Shown: in pieces, positions 1 to 6,148 of the stretch | How positions within the stretch are numbered: position 1 is the stretch's first letter | Layout: every line of letters begins with the position of its first letter | Origin: Bacteroidota bacterium | GTDB lineage: Bacteria > Bacteroidota > Bacteroidia > NS11-12g > UBA955 | Direction: 5' to 3' | Assembly (NCBI GenBank): GCA_947460045.1 | Contig: CANHGC010000107.1 | Location: 1 to 6,148 of the forward strand | Length of the DNA stretch: 6,148 bases | Made by a program: the position numbers and the translations under genes | Notes under the pieces: model-generated | Told to the model about the DNA's origin: nothing | Seen by the model: the letters and a program-made list of their open reading frames with translations, nothing else | Databases searched by the model: none

Positions 1-940
1 GGAAAGCGATGCGATCTCGGTGTTTTGGATCGAGGTTGGCGTGAATTTTAAAGATAAAGCCAGAGAATTTGGCTTCATTGGGTTCGATGTCGCGCTTTGT
101 GGTGGCACGTGGCAGGGGGTTGGGTGCTACTTCGATAAAGGTATCGAGGAGTTCCTGAATCCCGAAACTATTGAGTGCTGAGCCAAAGAAAACGGGGGCT
201 GTTTTTGCGCTGAGGTAATCTTCGCTGGAGAGTTCGCCGTATACGCCATCGATCAATTCTACATCGTCGCGCAGTTTGGTGGCGTCTTTGGCATTGAGTA
301 TGGTATCGATTTGTGGGTCTGCGAGTCCGTTGATGTTGACAACGTCATCGGCCATTTTGGTTTTGCTGCTTTCGAACAGGTTGAGGGACTGGTTGTGGAG
401 CAGGTAAACGCCTTTAAAATCTTTGCCGCCGTTGATGGGCCAGCTCATGGGGTGCACGCCGATGTTGAGTTTGCCTTCGAGTTCTTCGAGGAGATCGAAT
501 GGGTCTTTGCCATCGCGGTCCATTTTGTTCACGAAAATGATCACGGGGGTGTTGCGCATGCGGCAGACTTCCATGAGTTTTTCGGTTTGTTCCTCAACGC
601 CTTTTACGCAATCCACCACAAGTATTACGCTGTCTACCGCGGTGAGTGTACGATAGGTGTCTTCTGCGAAATCTTTGTGTCCGGGCGTATCAAGGATGTT
701 GACCCATTTGTTTTTGTAATGGAACGACATCACCGAGGTGGCCACGGAGATACCTCTTTGTTTTTCGATTTCCATGAAATCGGAGGTGGTGGCTTTGGTG
801 ATTTTGTTGCTTTTAACGGCACCGGCGGTTTGGATTTGGCCACCGAAGAGGAGGAATTTCTCTGTGAGGGTGGTTTTACCGGCATCTGGGTGAGCGATGA
901 TGGCGAAGGTTTTGCGTTTGGCGATTTCGGATTCGAACAT
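1..940 (-). CDS. prfC: Peptide chain release factor 3 (RF3), N-terminal part, cut by left edge
   Basis: RF3 is a cytoplasmic translational GTPase that removes RF1 or RF2 from the ribosome after peptide release. The reverse strand reads [20 protein letters not shown] at the start. GTPase motifs are all visible: P-loop HPDAGKTT (residues 17-24), switch I QRGIS (61-65), DTPGH (84-88) and NKMD (138-141). The stretch [17 protein letters not shown], the later [13 protein letters not shown] and the last visible HRDRIAF match the RF3 family rather than EF-G or TypA. 313 codons are present out of the usual roughly 530, so domain II is only begun and domain III lies outside the window. The ATG at 940 places the P-loop at the normal distance from the N-terminus; an in-frame TTG 15 bases upstream is possible but less likely. 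The gene is divergent from typA. Leucine codons here are mostly CTC, unlike typA. Confidence 0.96.
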   Translation of the reverse strand, partial: MFESEIAKRKTFAIIAHPDAGKTTLTEKFLLFGGQIQTAGAVKSNKITKATTSDFMEIEKQRGISVATSVMSFHYKNKWVNILDTPGHKDFAEDTYRTLTAVDSVILVVDCVKGVEEQTEKLMEVCRMRNTPVIIFVNKMDRDGKDPFDLLEELEGKLNIGVHPMSWPINGGKDFKGVYLLHNQSLNLFESSKTKMADDVVNINGLADPQIDTILNAKDATKLRDDVELIDGVYGELSSEDYLSAKTAPVFFGSALNSFGIQELLDTFIEVAPNPLPRATTKRDIEPNEAKFSGFIFKIHANLDPKHRDRIAF

Positions 941-955
941 GAACTGTGAAAAGTG

Positions 956-963
956 CAAATTTA
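956..963 (-). promoter_or_regulatory. Candidate Bacteroidota -7 element for prfC
   Basis: On the minus strand this reads TAAATTTG, an exact match to the TAnnTTTG -7 consensus known from Bacteroidota sigma factors. It ends 15 bases before the prfC ATG, so the transcript would have a very short leader of about 8-10 bases. No TTG is present at the expected -33 distance. An 8-mer with two free positions can occur by chance in A/T-rich DNA, so the call is tentative. Confidence 0.3.
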
Positions 964-1016
964 GGTGATTTTTGCGAGGGGTTGTTGGTGAGTTGGGTCT
1001 GGGATGCTTTGTTTTT

Positions 1017-1037
1017 AATTCTACGTTTTGCAGAATT
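1017..1037. repeat. Inverted repeat, 6-bp arms, 9-base spacer
   Basis: The arms are AATTCT (1017-1022) and AGAATT (1032-1037), perfectly complementary. The spacer and junction include TACGTTTTG (1022-1030), one base longer than a TAnnTTTG -7 element, so the repeat could be an operator around a plus-strand typA promoter. No matching -33 TTG is at the expected spacing. The short arms mean chance occurrence is possible. Confidence 0.35.
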
Positions 1038-1050
1038 CACAAAAACAAAA

Positions 1051-1074
1051 TCCACAATGATAGTGAGTTGTGGA
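1051..1074. repeat. Inverted repeat, 7-bp arms, in the typA leader region
   Basis: The arms are TCCACAA (1051-1057) and TTGTGGA (1068-1074), perfectly complementary, separated by 10 bases. The repeat ends 37 bases before the typA ATG. As DNA it could be a dimeric regulator's operator; as RNA it could form a small hairpin in the typA leader. No U-run follows, so it does not look like a terminator. Function is inferred only from position and symmetry. Confidence 0.4.
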
Positions 1075-1111
1075 ATATTATGACGAAATTCGCGGACTTT
1101 TTAACAGATAA

Positions 1112-2929
1112 ATGTCTACACCCATTCGAAATATCGCCATCATTGCGCACGTTGACCACGGTAAAACCACATTGGTTGACAAAATGTTACACCAAGCCCG
1201 TTTATTCAGAGACAATCAAGAAATTGGGGAGTTGATCCTTGATAACAACGATTTGGAGCGTGAGCGCGGTATCACCATTTTGGCCAAAAACGTGAGTGTT
1301 CAGTGGAAGGGCACCAAAATCAATATCATCGACACCCCTGGTCACGCCGATTTCGGTGGTGAAGTAGAGCGTGTTTTGAACATGGCCGATGGTGTATTGC
1401 TGTTGGTGGATGCATTTGAAGGACCTATGCCCCAAACACGTTTCGTGTTGCAAAAGGCATTGGCTTTGGGTAAAAAGGCGATCGTAGTGATCAACAAGGT
1501 GGATAAGCCAAACTGTGATCCCGACAAAACCCATGACGATATTTTTGATTTGTTCTTCAACTTGGGTGCCAACGAAGATCAGTTGGATTTCACCACGGTG
1601 TTTGGTTCTGGAAAGAATGGCTGGTTTGGTCCTGATTTCAAGAAGCCTACAGAGGATTTGACTTTCTTGATGGATACCATTTTGGAAGTTGTTCCTGCGC
1701 CGATTGTTAGAGAAGGAACCCCTCAGTTGCAGATTACTAGTTTGGATTATAGCAATTATACCGGTCGTATCGCGATCGGCCGTTTGCATCGCGGTGGTTT
1801 GAAAGAAAACATGCCCGTTTCATTGGTGAAGCGCGATGGCAAAGTGGAAAAAACCCGTGTGAAAGAATTGTTTATTTTCGATGGCTTGGGTAAGAGAAAA
1901 GTGGAGTCTGTGGAGTGCGGTGATATTTGTGCGATTACAGGTATCGACAATTTTGAAATCGGTGATACCATCGCTGATTTTGAAAGTCCCGAAGCGATGC
2001 CTACCATGAAAATCGACGAGCCTACCATGAGTATGTTGTTTACCATTAACAACAGTCCTTTCTTTGGTAAAGAAGGTAAGTTTGTAACGAGTCAGAAGAT
2101 TCGTGAACGCTTGATCAAGGAAACTGAAAAGAATTTGGCGTTGCGCGTGGAAGAAACCAACTCAGCGGATCAGTGGTTGGTGTTTGGTCGTGGCATTTTG
2201 CACTTGGGTGTATTGGTGGAGACCATGCGCAGAGAAGGATACGAGTTGCAGTTGGGACAGCCCCGCGTAATTTTGAAAGAGATCGAAGGCAAAACCTACG
2301 AGCCAATTGAGGTATTAACGGTAGACGTGCCTGAAGAGCACAGTGGAAAAGTGATTGAGTATGCGAGTCAGCGCAAAGGCGAAATGACAAGCATGATGCC
2401 TAAGGGCGATATGGTTCGTTTGGAGTTTGATATTCCATCGCGTGGTTTGATTGGTTTGAGAAACAACCTGTTAACCGCTACACAAGGTGAGGCGATTATG
2501 GCCCACCGCTTGAAAGATTTCGAACCTTGGAAAGGTCCAATGCCGATGAGAATCAATGGCGTTTTGATCAGCAAGGAAAAAGGAGCCGCTACGCCTTATA
2601 GTATGGATAAATTGAAGGACCGTGGTACTTTCTTTATTCACCCTGGTGCTGAAGTGTATACCGGTCAATTGATGGGTGAGCACATTAAGCCAGGCGATTT
2701 GGTGGTGAATTTGTGTACCGCAAAGCAAATGACGAACTTCCGTGCTGCGGGTAAAGACGATAACACTGTTTTGGCACCACCACGTCAGTTTTCATTGGAA
2801 GAAGCCATGGAGTACATCCAAGAGGATGAATACGTGGAAGTTACGCCAGATAACATTCGTTTGCGTAAAGTCTATTTGGACGAAAACGAACGCAAGCGCG
2901 CGTCGTCGAAAATGGGCTTGGAAGGATAA
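1112..2929 (+). CDS. typA: Translational GTPase TypA/BipA
   Basis: TypA (BipA) is a ribosome-binding GTPase related to EF-G and LepA, linked in other bacteria to 50S subunit assembly and growth under cold or other stress. The 605-residue length is typical. The G domain shows the P-loop AHVDHGKT (12-19), switch I RERGIT (50-55), DTPGH (74-78) and NKVD (128-131). The G5 position reads SGK (166-168) rather than the SAL of E. coli BipA. The rest follows the family order: a beta-barrel domain II, EF-G-like domains III and V (with PEEHSGKVIEYASQRKGEM and DIPSRGLIGLRNNLLT), and the TypA-specific C-terminal domain with TNFRAAGKDDNTVLAPPR and VEVTPDNIRLRK. The latter domain separates it from LepA and EF-G. 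The ATG at 1112 gives the usual MSTPIRNIAIIAHVDHGKTT start. Leucine is mostly TTG. mscL follows after a short gap. Confidence 0.98.
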   Translation: MSTPIRNIAIIAHVDHGKTTLVDKMLHQARLFRDNQEIGELILDNNDLERERGITILAKNVSVQWKGTKINIIDTPGHADFGGEVERVLNMADGVLLLVDAFEGPMPQTRFVLQKALALGKKAIVVINKVDKPNCDPDKTHDDIFDLFFNLGANEDQLDFTTVFGSGKNGWFGPDFKKPTEDLTFLMDTILEVVPAPIVREGTPQLQITSLDYSNYTGRIAIGRLHRGGLKENMPVSLVKRDGKVEKTRVKELFIFDGLGKRKVESVECGDICAITGIDNFEIGDTIADFESPEAMPTMKIDEPTMSMLFTINNSPFFGKEGKFVTSQKIRERLIKETEKNLALRVEETNSADQWLVFGRGILHLGVLVETMRREGYELQLGQPRVILKEIEGKTYEPIEVLTVDVPEEHSGKVIEYASQRKGEMTSMMPKGDMVRLEFDIPSRGLIGLRNNLLTATQGEAIMAHRLKDFEPWKGPMPMRINGVLISKEKGAATPYSMDKLKDRGTFFIHPGAEVYTGQLMGEHIKPGDLVVNLCTAKQMTNFRAAGKDDNTVLAPPRQFSLEEAMEYIQEDEYVEVTPDNIRLRKVYLDENERKRASSKMGLEG

Positions 2930-2956
2930 TGAAAGGGCATTAATTTGCCTTCAATT

Positions 2957-3292
2957 ATGCGCATTCTCAAAGAATTTCAAGAATTTGTGAACCGCGGCAA
3001 CGTGGTAGATTTGGCCGTGGCGGTGATTATCGGTACGGCCTTTCAAAACATCGTGAACAGTTTGGTGAACGATTTGATCATGCCGCTCATCGCATTGGTG
3101 GGCGGATGGGCCAAGTTGGATGATCTTAGAGCGGGTCCGTTCAACTACGGGAAGCTCATAGCCAATGTATTGCACTTTTTCATTGTGGCTTTTGTGCTGT
3201 TTTTGGTGGTGAAAGCCATGAACAAGGCCAAAACCATCATCGTAAAGGATGAGGGCGATGATTCAGGAGAAGGCAAAGCGCCTCTGGTTTAG
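2957..3292 (+). CDS. mscL: Large-conductance mechanosensitive channel MscL, short C-terminus
   Basis: MscL forms a homopentameric inner-membrane pore that opens under membrane tension and releases solutes during hypo-osmotic shock. The N-terminus MRILKEFQEFVNRGNVVDLA lines up residue for residue with E. coli MscL. TM1 covers about 16-46 and keeps the pore residues L19, V23 and G26; position 22 is Ala rather than Gly, and 31 is Asn rather than Lys. A short periplasmic loop (about 47-68) leads to TM2 (about 69-88, with FFIVAFVLFLVVKAMNK). The protein is 111 residues, against about 130-140 for most homologues: it ends in a charged tail and lacks the cytoplasmic helix usually seen as LLTEIRDLL. 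The ATG at 2957 is preferred over an in-frame TTG at 2945 because it gives the family N-terminus. It lies 27 bases after typA and is probably co-transcribed with it. Confidence 0.95.
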   Translation: MRILKEFQEFVNRGNVVDLAVAVIIGTAFQNIVNSLVNDLIMPLIALVGGWAKLDDLRAGPFNYGKLIANVLHFFIVAFVLFLVVKAMNKAKTIIVKDEGDDSGEGKAPLV

Positions 3293-3364
3293 TTGCTGTT
3301 GATACTGTTCAATTTCTAACACAGTGGTGGGATGTTGTAGAACTTCGATGGGTTTCTTGCGCAG

Positions 3365-4426
3365 ATGAGGGAGTACAATCAGATATTTGCAAAGCAAATG
3401 CAACAGGCGTTTTGGAAGATATTTTTATTGGTAGGTAGTTTTGTTTTTACAAAATCTGCAAGCGCGCATTGGGTGTTGGGTTTGGCTTCTGAACCGGCAG
3501 TTGCAAAGATTTCGGTGTTAAACCCAGCGGGTGCAGAACCTGTGAAATATCAGTATCACCGCGATTCAAATGCACATCGGATTCTTACTTACGGGGCCGA
3601 TTTTGGCTCAACCATTTCGTTTTCTGGCTCCTCACCGAACTGGTCGAGCGGTGGATTTAATAACATCACAGCAAACGGATTTATGAGTGCCTTCGCCCAG
3701 GTGAAACGACCCAATACCAGTTTCGATAACATTTTCAAGGTGAATATTGGGATGGTATCGGCCAGACAATTCGACAATTACGGCTTGAAGTATCGGGTGA
3801 ACAAGAAAAACATCGACAACGTATTTTTGGATAGTAAGCTGGGACATACGGTTACGGCGCAACCGGGAATGTCGATTTTTGGTGGTTTGAACTTTCAAAC
3901 CCAGGTATTGCCGGGTTATCGGTATTCTCGAAATTCGTTGGGCAGAGAGGTAGGGACATTGAATTCGAGTTTTTTGAGCCAGGGTCAAACCCAGTTCGCT
4001 TTGGGGATGGAGTACAAGCCATTGCCTACGTTTTTTGTGCGCATGGGGTATGTAACGTTGAAGCAAACGTATGTGTTGAATCAGTTGTTGTACGAGATTC
4101 GAAACGAGGCCATCATCGCGCGTGTACCAAAGGGGAAATATTTAGACAATCAGATGGGTGTTCAGATTCAGATGGGTATTCAGCGGGAGTTGGGGCAGAA
4201 GAAGAAGGTGACCATGAAGTTTAACTATTTGGGGTTTGCGCCTTATGTGGCGGAGGATGCGAGTTTGGATTCGCGGATCGATTTTGCGCTGGTGGCGAAA
4301 TTGTCTAAGTACGTGAACGTAAATTACACGTTGATATCGATTTACGACAAGGATTTGGTGAAGCCCGGTGCCAATGCTTGGCAGAACAGTTGGATTTTTG
4401 GGCTGGGGTATTCGTTTAAGTTGTAG
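3365..4426 (+). CDS. DUF3078-like exported outer-membrane beta-barrel protein
   Basis: Probably an outer-membrane protein of unknown function, resembling the DUF3078 family of Bacteroidota. Family-like features are the W-SSGGFNNI motif near residues 93-101, the YGLKYRVNKKNIDNVFLDSK segment, LNFQTQVLPGY and the MEYKPLPTFFVRM strand. Alternating polar and hydrophobic strands continue to a C-terminus ending in an aromatic-rich strand (WIFGLGYSFKL), as in beta-barrels. A signal peptide is clear: hydrophobic KIFLLVGSFVF, then SASA with likely cleavage after Ala34. Starting at Met12 (3398) gives a more compact signal peptide and an A-rich upstream stretch (GCAAAGCAA), so 342 residues is a real alternative to 353. 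The 72 bases upstream may hold its own promoter, but none is recognisable. Its stop overlaps the convergent glycosyltransferase by 11 bases. The family call is from memory of sequence patterns and has not been tested by a search. Confidence 0.8.
   Translation: MREYNQIFAKQMQQAFWKIFLLVGSFVFTKSASAHWVLGLASEPAVAKISVLNPAGAEPVKYQYHRDSNAHRILTYGADFGSTISFSGSSPNWSSGGFNNITANGFMSAFAQVKRPNTSFDNIFKVNIGMVSARQFDNYGLKYRVNKKNIDNVFLDSKLGHTVTAQPGMSIFGGLNFQTQVLPGYRYSRNSLGREVGTLNSSFLSQGQTQFALGMEYKPLPTFFVRMGYVTLKQTYVLNQLLYEIRNEAIIARVPKGKYLDNQMGVQIQMGIQRELGQKKKVTMKFNYLGFAPYVAEDASLDSRIDFALVAKLSKYVNVNYTLISIYDKDLVKPGANAWQNSWIFGLGYSFKL
4151..4186 (+). repeat. Imperfect 18-base tandem duplication inside the DUF3078-like gene
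   Basis: Two adjacent 18-base units (4151-4168 and 4169-4186) both begin CAGATGGGT and continue with TTCAG; 14 of 18 positions agree. They encode QMGVQI and QMGIQR in a predicted beta-strand. The repeat keeps frame. It could be an old slippage duplication, or simply reflect alternating strand residues. Confidence 0.45.
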
Positions 4427-5591
4427 GGTTGAAAAGTGCCATGAGTTTTTTGGCATTTTCTAGGTTGTTGAAGGTCTGAGAGAGCGATGCTTCTCTTTCT
4501 TGGATGTCTTGTTCCGAGAAAGCGTTGAGGAAGCAGTCTTTGATCATGTTGGCCATTTCCATGGGGCTGTCGGAAATTCGACAAAGGTTTTCGAGTTGGG
4601 TTTCTTCCACCATCGGGGTATTGGCAACGATGTGTCTTCCGCGATACAGGGCGTTGAGCAATTTGAGTTTGATGCCGGTAGATTGAAAGGTTACTAGTGT
4701 GTTGACGTGGGCATTTCTCACGAGCTCAAAAATTTCGTCGGCGGTGAGGTTGGCCCGAATTTGAATGTGGGGGTATCGTTTGGCAGCTTGCTGAAGGAGT
4801 TGCGATGGGTTGGAACCCGCCACGATGCAAGGTTGCGATAGGAGGGGGAAAACGTGTTCTACAAGGTAAATGGCGGCGCGGTCGTTTTCTGGGATGGAGA
4901 GGTTGCCGTGGTAGAGGACGTATTCTCCTTTGCCGGGGAGCGACATCACCTTTGAGTTGGAGTGGAATGCGGGGATATAGTGGGTGTTGCCATAGGTTTT
5001 TTGGAAGTAAGCGGTTTCCATGGGTGATATGGCTGCGATGGCATGGGCGGATGTTAGAACGGGTTCATAGTTTTGTAGGCGCTTGGATTCAAGGAAGAAG
5101 AATTTCTGTTTGATCCAGCGGCGCTCTGCGAAGCCGAGTGCCTGGTAATAGTTGTGTTCTACGTTGTGAGCGCGAACCACCATGGTTCTGCCTGCCAATT
5201 CCTTGCGATTCAAATAAGCCGTGGTGTGCAGTCCCTCAAAGAGGATGGGGTCTTGGTCTAAGAGCAAATTTTGTAACAACTGCTCGCTGTTTCTGGTGGT
5301 TACCACGTAAGGTGTTTTGCCCCAAAATGGGTTTACCCAGCGCCTGCGGTAATAATAATGCGTTTTCTTGGTGAGCAATTCCAATTCTGGCGCGGGCATT
5401 TTGCCTTTATATAAAAATACGTGGAGGGTGATTTCTACACCCAATTGATGCAAGCTTCTGATTTTATGAAATATGTCCGTAGCCCCACCGTAATCTGGGG
5501 GATAGGGTAGGTCGAACGCGATTATGTGAATGCTAGGCGGATTCAAAATGTGGATTTTATGGCTTGGGTGTCCCCAATAGAGATGATTCAA
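4416..5591 (-). CDS. GT-B fold glycosyltransferase (GT4-like)
   Basis: Likely transfers a sugar from a nucleotide-sugar donor during synthesis of a surface polysaccharide or glycolipid at the cytoplasmic face of the membrane; donor and acceptor cannot be told from sequence. The N-terminal Rossmann-like domain starts at IHIIAFDLPYPPDYGGATDI (21-40), with the PPDYGG loop typical of GT4 enzymes, and continues with ILFEGLHTTAYLN and RAHNVEHNYY. The C-terminal domain begins near VLYHGNLSIPEN (225-236) and carries FQSTGIKLKLLNALYRG (about 302-318). In that motif Asn313 sits where many GT4 enzymes have a donor-binding Glu. Length 391 is normal. The only ATG (5591) overlaps the upstream gene by 35 bases and adds about 20 residues before the first beta-strand; an in-frame TTG at 5546 would start just after the upstream stop and give 376 residues. 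It is probably the last gene of its operon. Confidence 0.9.
   Translation of the reverse strand: MNHLYWGHPSHKIHILNPPSIHIIAFDLPYPPDYGGATDIFHKIRSLHQLGVEITLHVFLYKGKMPAPELELLTKKTHYYYRRRWVNPFWGKTPYVVTTRNSEQLLQNLLLDQDPILFEGLHTTAYLNRKELAGRTMVVRAHNVEHNYYQALGFAERRWIKQKFFFLESKRLQNYEPVLTSAHAIAAISPMETAYFQKTYGNTHYIPAFHSNSKVMSLPGKGEYVLYHGNLSIPENDRAAIYLVEHVFPLLSQPCIVAGSNPSQLLQQAAKRYPHIQIRANLTADEIFELVRNAHVNTLVTFQSTGIKLKLLNALYRGRHIVANTPMVEETQLENLCRISDSPMEMANMIKDCFLNAFSEQDIQEREASLSQTFNNLENAKKLMALFNPTT
4433..4459 (+). terminator. Weak candidate hairpin terminator after the DUF3078-like gene
   Basis: The stretch around AAAGTGCCA (4433-4441) can pair with TGGCATTTT (4451-4459) with one G-U pair and a 9-base loop, starting 7 bases after the TAG stop. 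The only T-run is inside the stem's 3' arm, so it is not a classic intrinsic terminator. It lies within the 3' coding end of the convergent glycosyltransferase. The same DNA could fold in either transcript. Confidence 0.25.
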
Positions 5592-6148
5592 AAATACTGA
5601 GTAGTTTCGGCGTTTCTTGCTCCCACGTCCATTTTTCAGACGCTGCGATGCATTGGCTTTTGAGTTCTTGGTACAACGATTGGTTATTCAGTAACTCATT
5701 GGCCTGTTCGATGATGGATTCTACCGTGGGTTCTGTGAGCAGCCCAACTTGGAATTCTAACAACAATTGCTTATATTCAGGGTATGGATTGATGAGGCTG
5801 GGTAGGTGTGATTGGGTATAGTCGAAGAATTTGTTGTTCAATGACAGGTAATAGCTTAGACCCACATTTTCGCTGACATTGAAGCCGATATATGCCAGTT
5901 TTGTGAGGTCCGGCAGTTGATGAGGCGGAATCATTCCCAAAAAATGTACTTTGTTCTCTAGGTGTAGCGATTGGGTGAGTTTTCTTAAGGGTTGACTCAT
6001 ATCTCCTTCCCCGGCGAGGACCAATTCACACGAGATGTTTGTCATGGCTTGGATCAGTAATTCCAGTCCACGTCCTTCGTTCAGCGCGCCTTGATACAGG
6101 ATGAATTTTTTGTTTTCGATGGCTGCGAATCGCTTGGAGGCATCAGGA
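5557..6148 (-). CDS. Glycosyltransferase, C-terminal part, cut by right edge
   Basis: This frame stays open to the right edge, giving the last 196 residues of a GT-B glycosyltransferase; an internal ATG at 6045 is not its start, because family sequence continues upstream of it. Visible are FILYQGALNEGRGLELLIQA (donor-domain glycine loop, visible residues 15-34), LVLAGEGD (42-49), KVHFLGMIPPHQLPDL (66-81), and SENVGLSYYLSLNNKFFDY (92-110). The latter corresponds to the donor-binding E-x7-E region of GT4 enzymes and resembles the GLSYY-SLPNKFFDY form seen in Bacteroidota. The N-terminal acceptor domain is missing from the window. It ends in the start of the next glycosyltransferase with a 35-base overlap, so the two are probably translated from one transcript and act in the same glycan pathway. 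The sugar is unknown. Confidence 0.92.
   Translation of the reverse strand, partial: PDASKRFAAIENKKFILYQGALNEGRGLELLIQAMTNISCELVLAGEGDMSQPLRKLTQSLHLENKVHFLGMIPPHQLPDLTKLAYIGFNVSENVGLSYYLSLNNKFFDYTQSHLPSLINPYPEYKQLLLEFQVGLLTEPTVESIIEQANELLNNQSLYQELKSQCIAASEKWTWEQETPKLLSIFESSLLGTPKP

Larger units (their letters stand above)
941..1111. promoter_or_regulatory. Divergent intergenic region between prfC and typA
   Basis: These 171 bases must hold the promoters of both flanking GTPase genes, since these diverge from here. The half near prfC is G/T-rich on the plus strand; the half near typA is A/T-rich and contains two inverted repeats. No credible ORF or RNA gene is seen. No strong Shine-Dalgarno sequence precedes either ATG, as is usual in Bacteroidota. 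That it holds promoters is inferred from gene orientation; the exact elements are uncertain. Confidence 0.7.

Noticed and set aside
311..949. Long plus-strand frame of 212 codons opposite prfC
   Set aside because: It lies antisense to the clear RF3 reading frame. Its composition (very rich in F, E, H and G) is that of a mirrored coding strand, and no family resemblance is seen.
166..1700. TypA G5 motif SGK instead of SAL as a sign of a defective GTPase
   Set aside because: All other GTPase motifs are intact, and G5 varies among TypA proteins, so it is better read as a lineage variant.
3293..3364. Promoter for the DUF3078-like gene in the gap after mscL
   Set aside because: No TAnnTTTG element with a properly spaced TTG could be found, and no hairpin followed by a T-run ends mscL. 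The gene may be read through from mscL or have a promoter I cannot recognise.
3263..3424. Minus-strand open frame of 53 codons across the mscL end and the intergenic gap, reading plausibly protein-like (for example KKPIEVLQHPTTVLEIEQYQ)
   Set aside because: It has no ATG or GTG start, overlaps the coding ends of both flanking plus-strand genes, and I recognise no family. A gene remnant cannot be excluded; a protein search with the 53 residues would decide.
4805..5374. Plus-strand frames of 102 and 78 codons opposite the first glycosyltransferase
   Set aside because: Both are rich in W, G, R and C, as expected from the complement of a coding strand, and the minus-strand glycosyltransferase reading is far stronger.

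Overview
The window looks like ordinary chromosomal DNA from a member of the Bacteroidota. Three things point that way: a DUF3078-type outer-membrane protein, two glycosyltransferases of a type common in that phylum, and the lack of clear Shine-Dalgarno sequences before the starts. A TAnnTTTG-like promoter element next to one gene fits too. Nothing in the sequence allows a genus call. I see no tRNA, rRNA, CRISPR array, insertion sequence or phage gene.

Layout. Positions 1-940 (minus) hold the N-terminal 313 codons of peptide chain release factor 3 (prfC), cut by the left edge. A 171-base divergent intergenic region follows, with two short inverted repeats. Positions 1112-2929 (plus) are a complete typA/bipA, the ribosome-associated translational GTPase. 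After a 27-base gap comes mscL (2957-3292, plus), a large-conductance mechanosensitive channel with a short C-terminus. Positions 3365-4426 (plus) encode an exported DUF3078-like beta-barrel protein. Its 3' end overlaps, tail to tail, a complete glycosyltransferase on the minus strand (4416-5591). That gene overlaps the end of a second glycosyltransferase (5557-6148, minus), cut by the right edge.

Function. The left half is translation and stress housekeeping: two ribosome-binding GTPases transcribed head to head, then an osmotic safety valve probably co-transcribed with typA. The right half is cell envelope: an outer-membrane protein, and the end of a glycosyltransferase operon that presumably builds a surface polysaccharide or glycolipid and continues beyond the right edge.

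The plus strand is G-rich over C even where the genes lie on the minus strand, and leucine codon choice differs with gene strand (TTG in typA, CTC in prfC). This suggests replication-strand bias, with the plus strand as leading strand. I found no convincing new biological system. The items most worth a second look are the shared prfC/typA control region, the short MscL and the convergent gene overlap.
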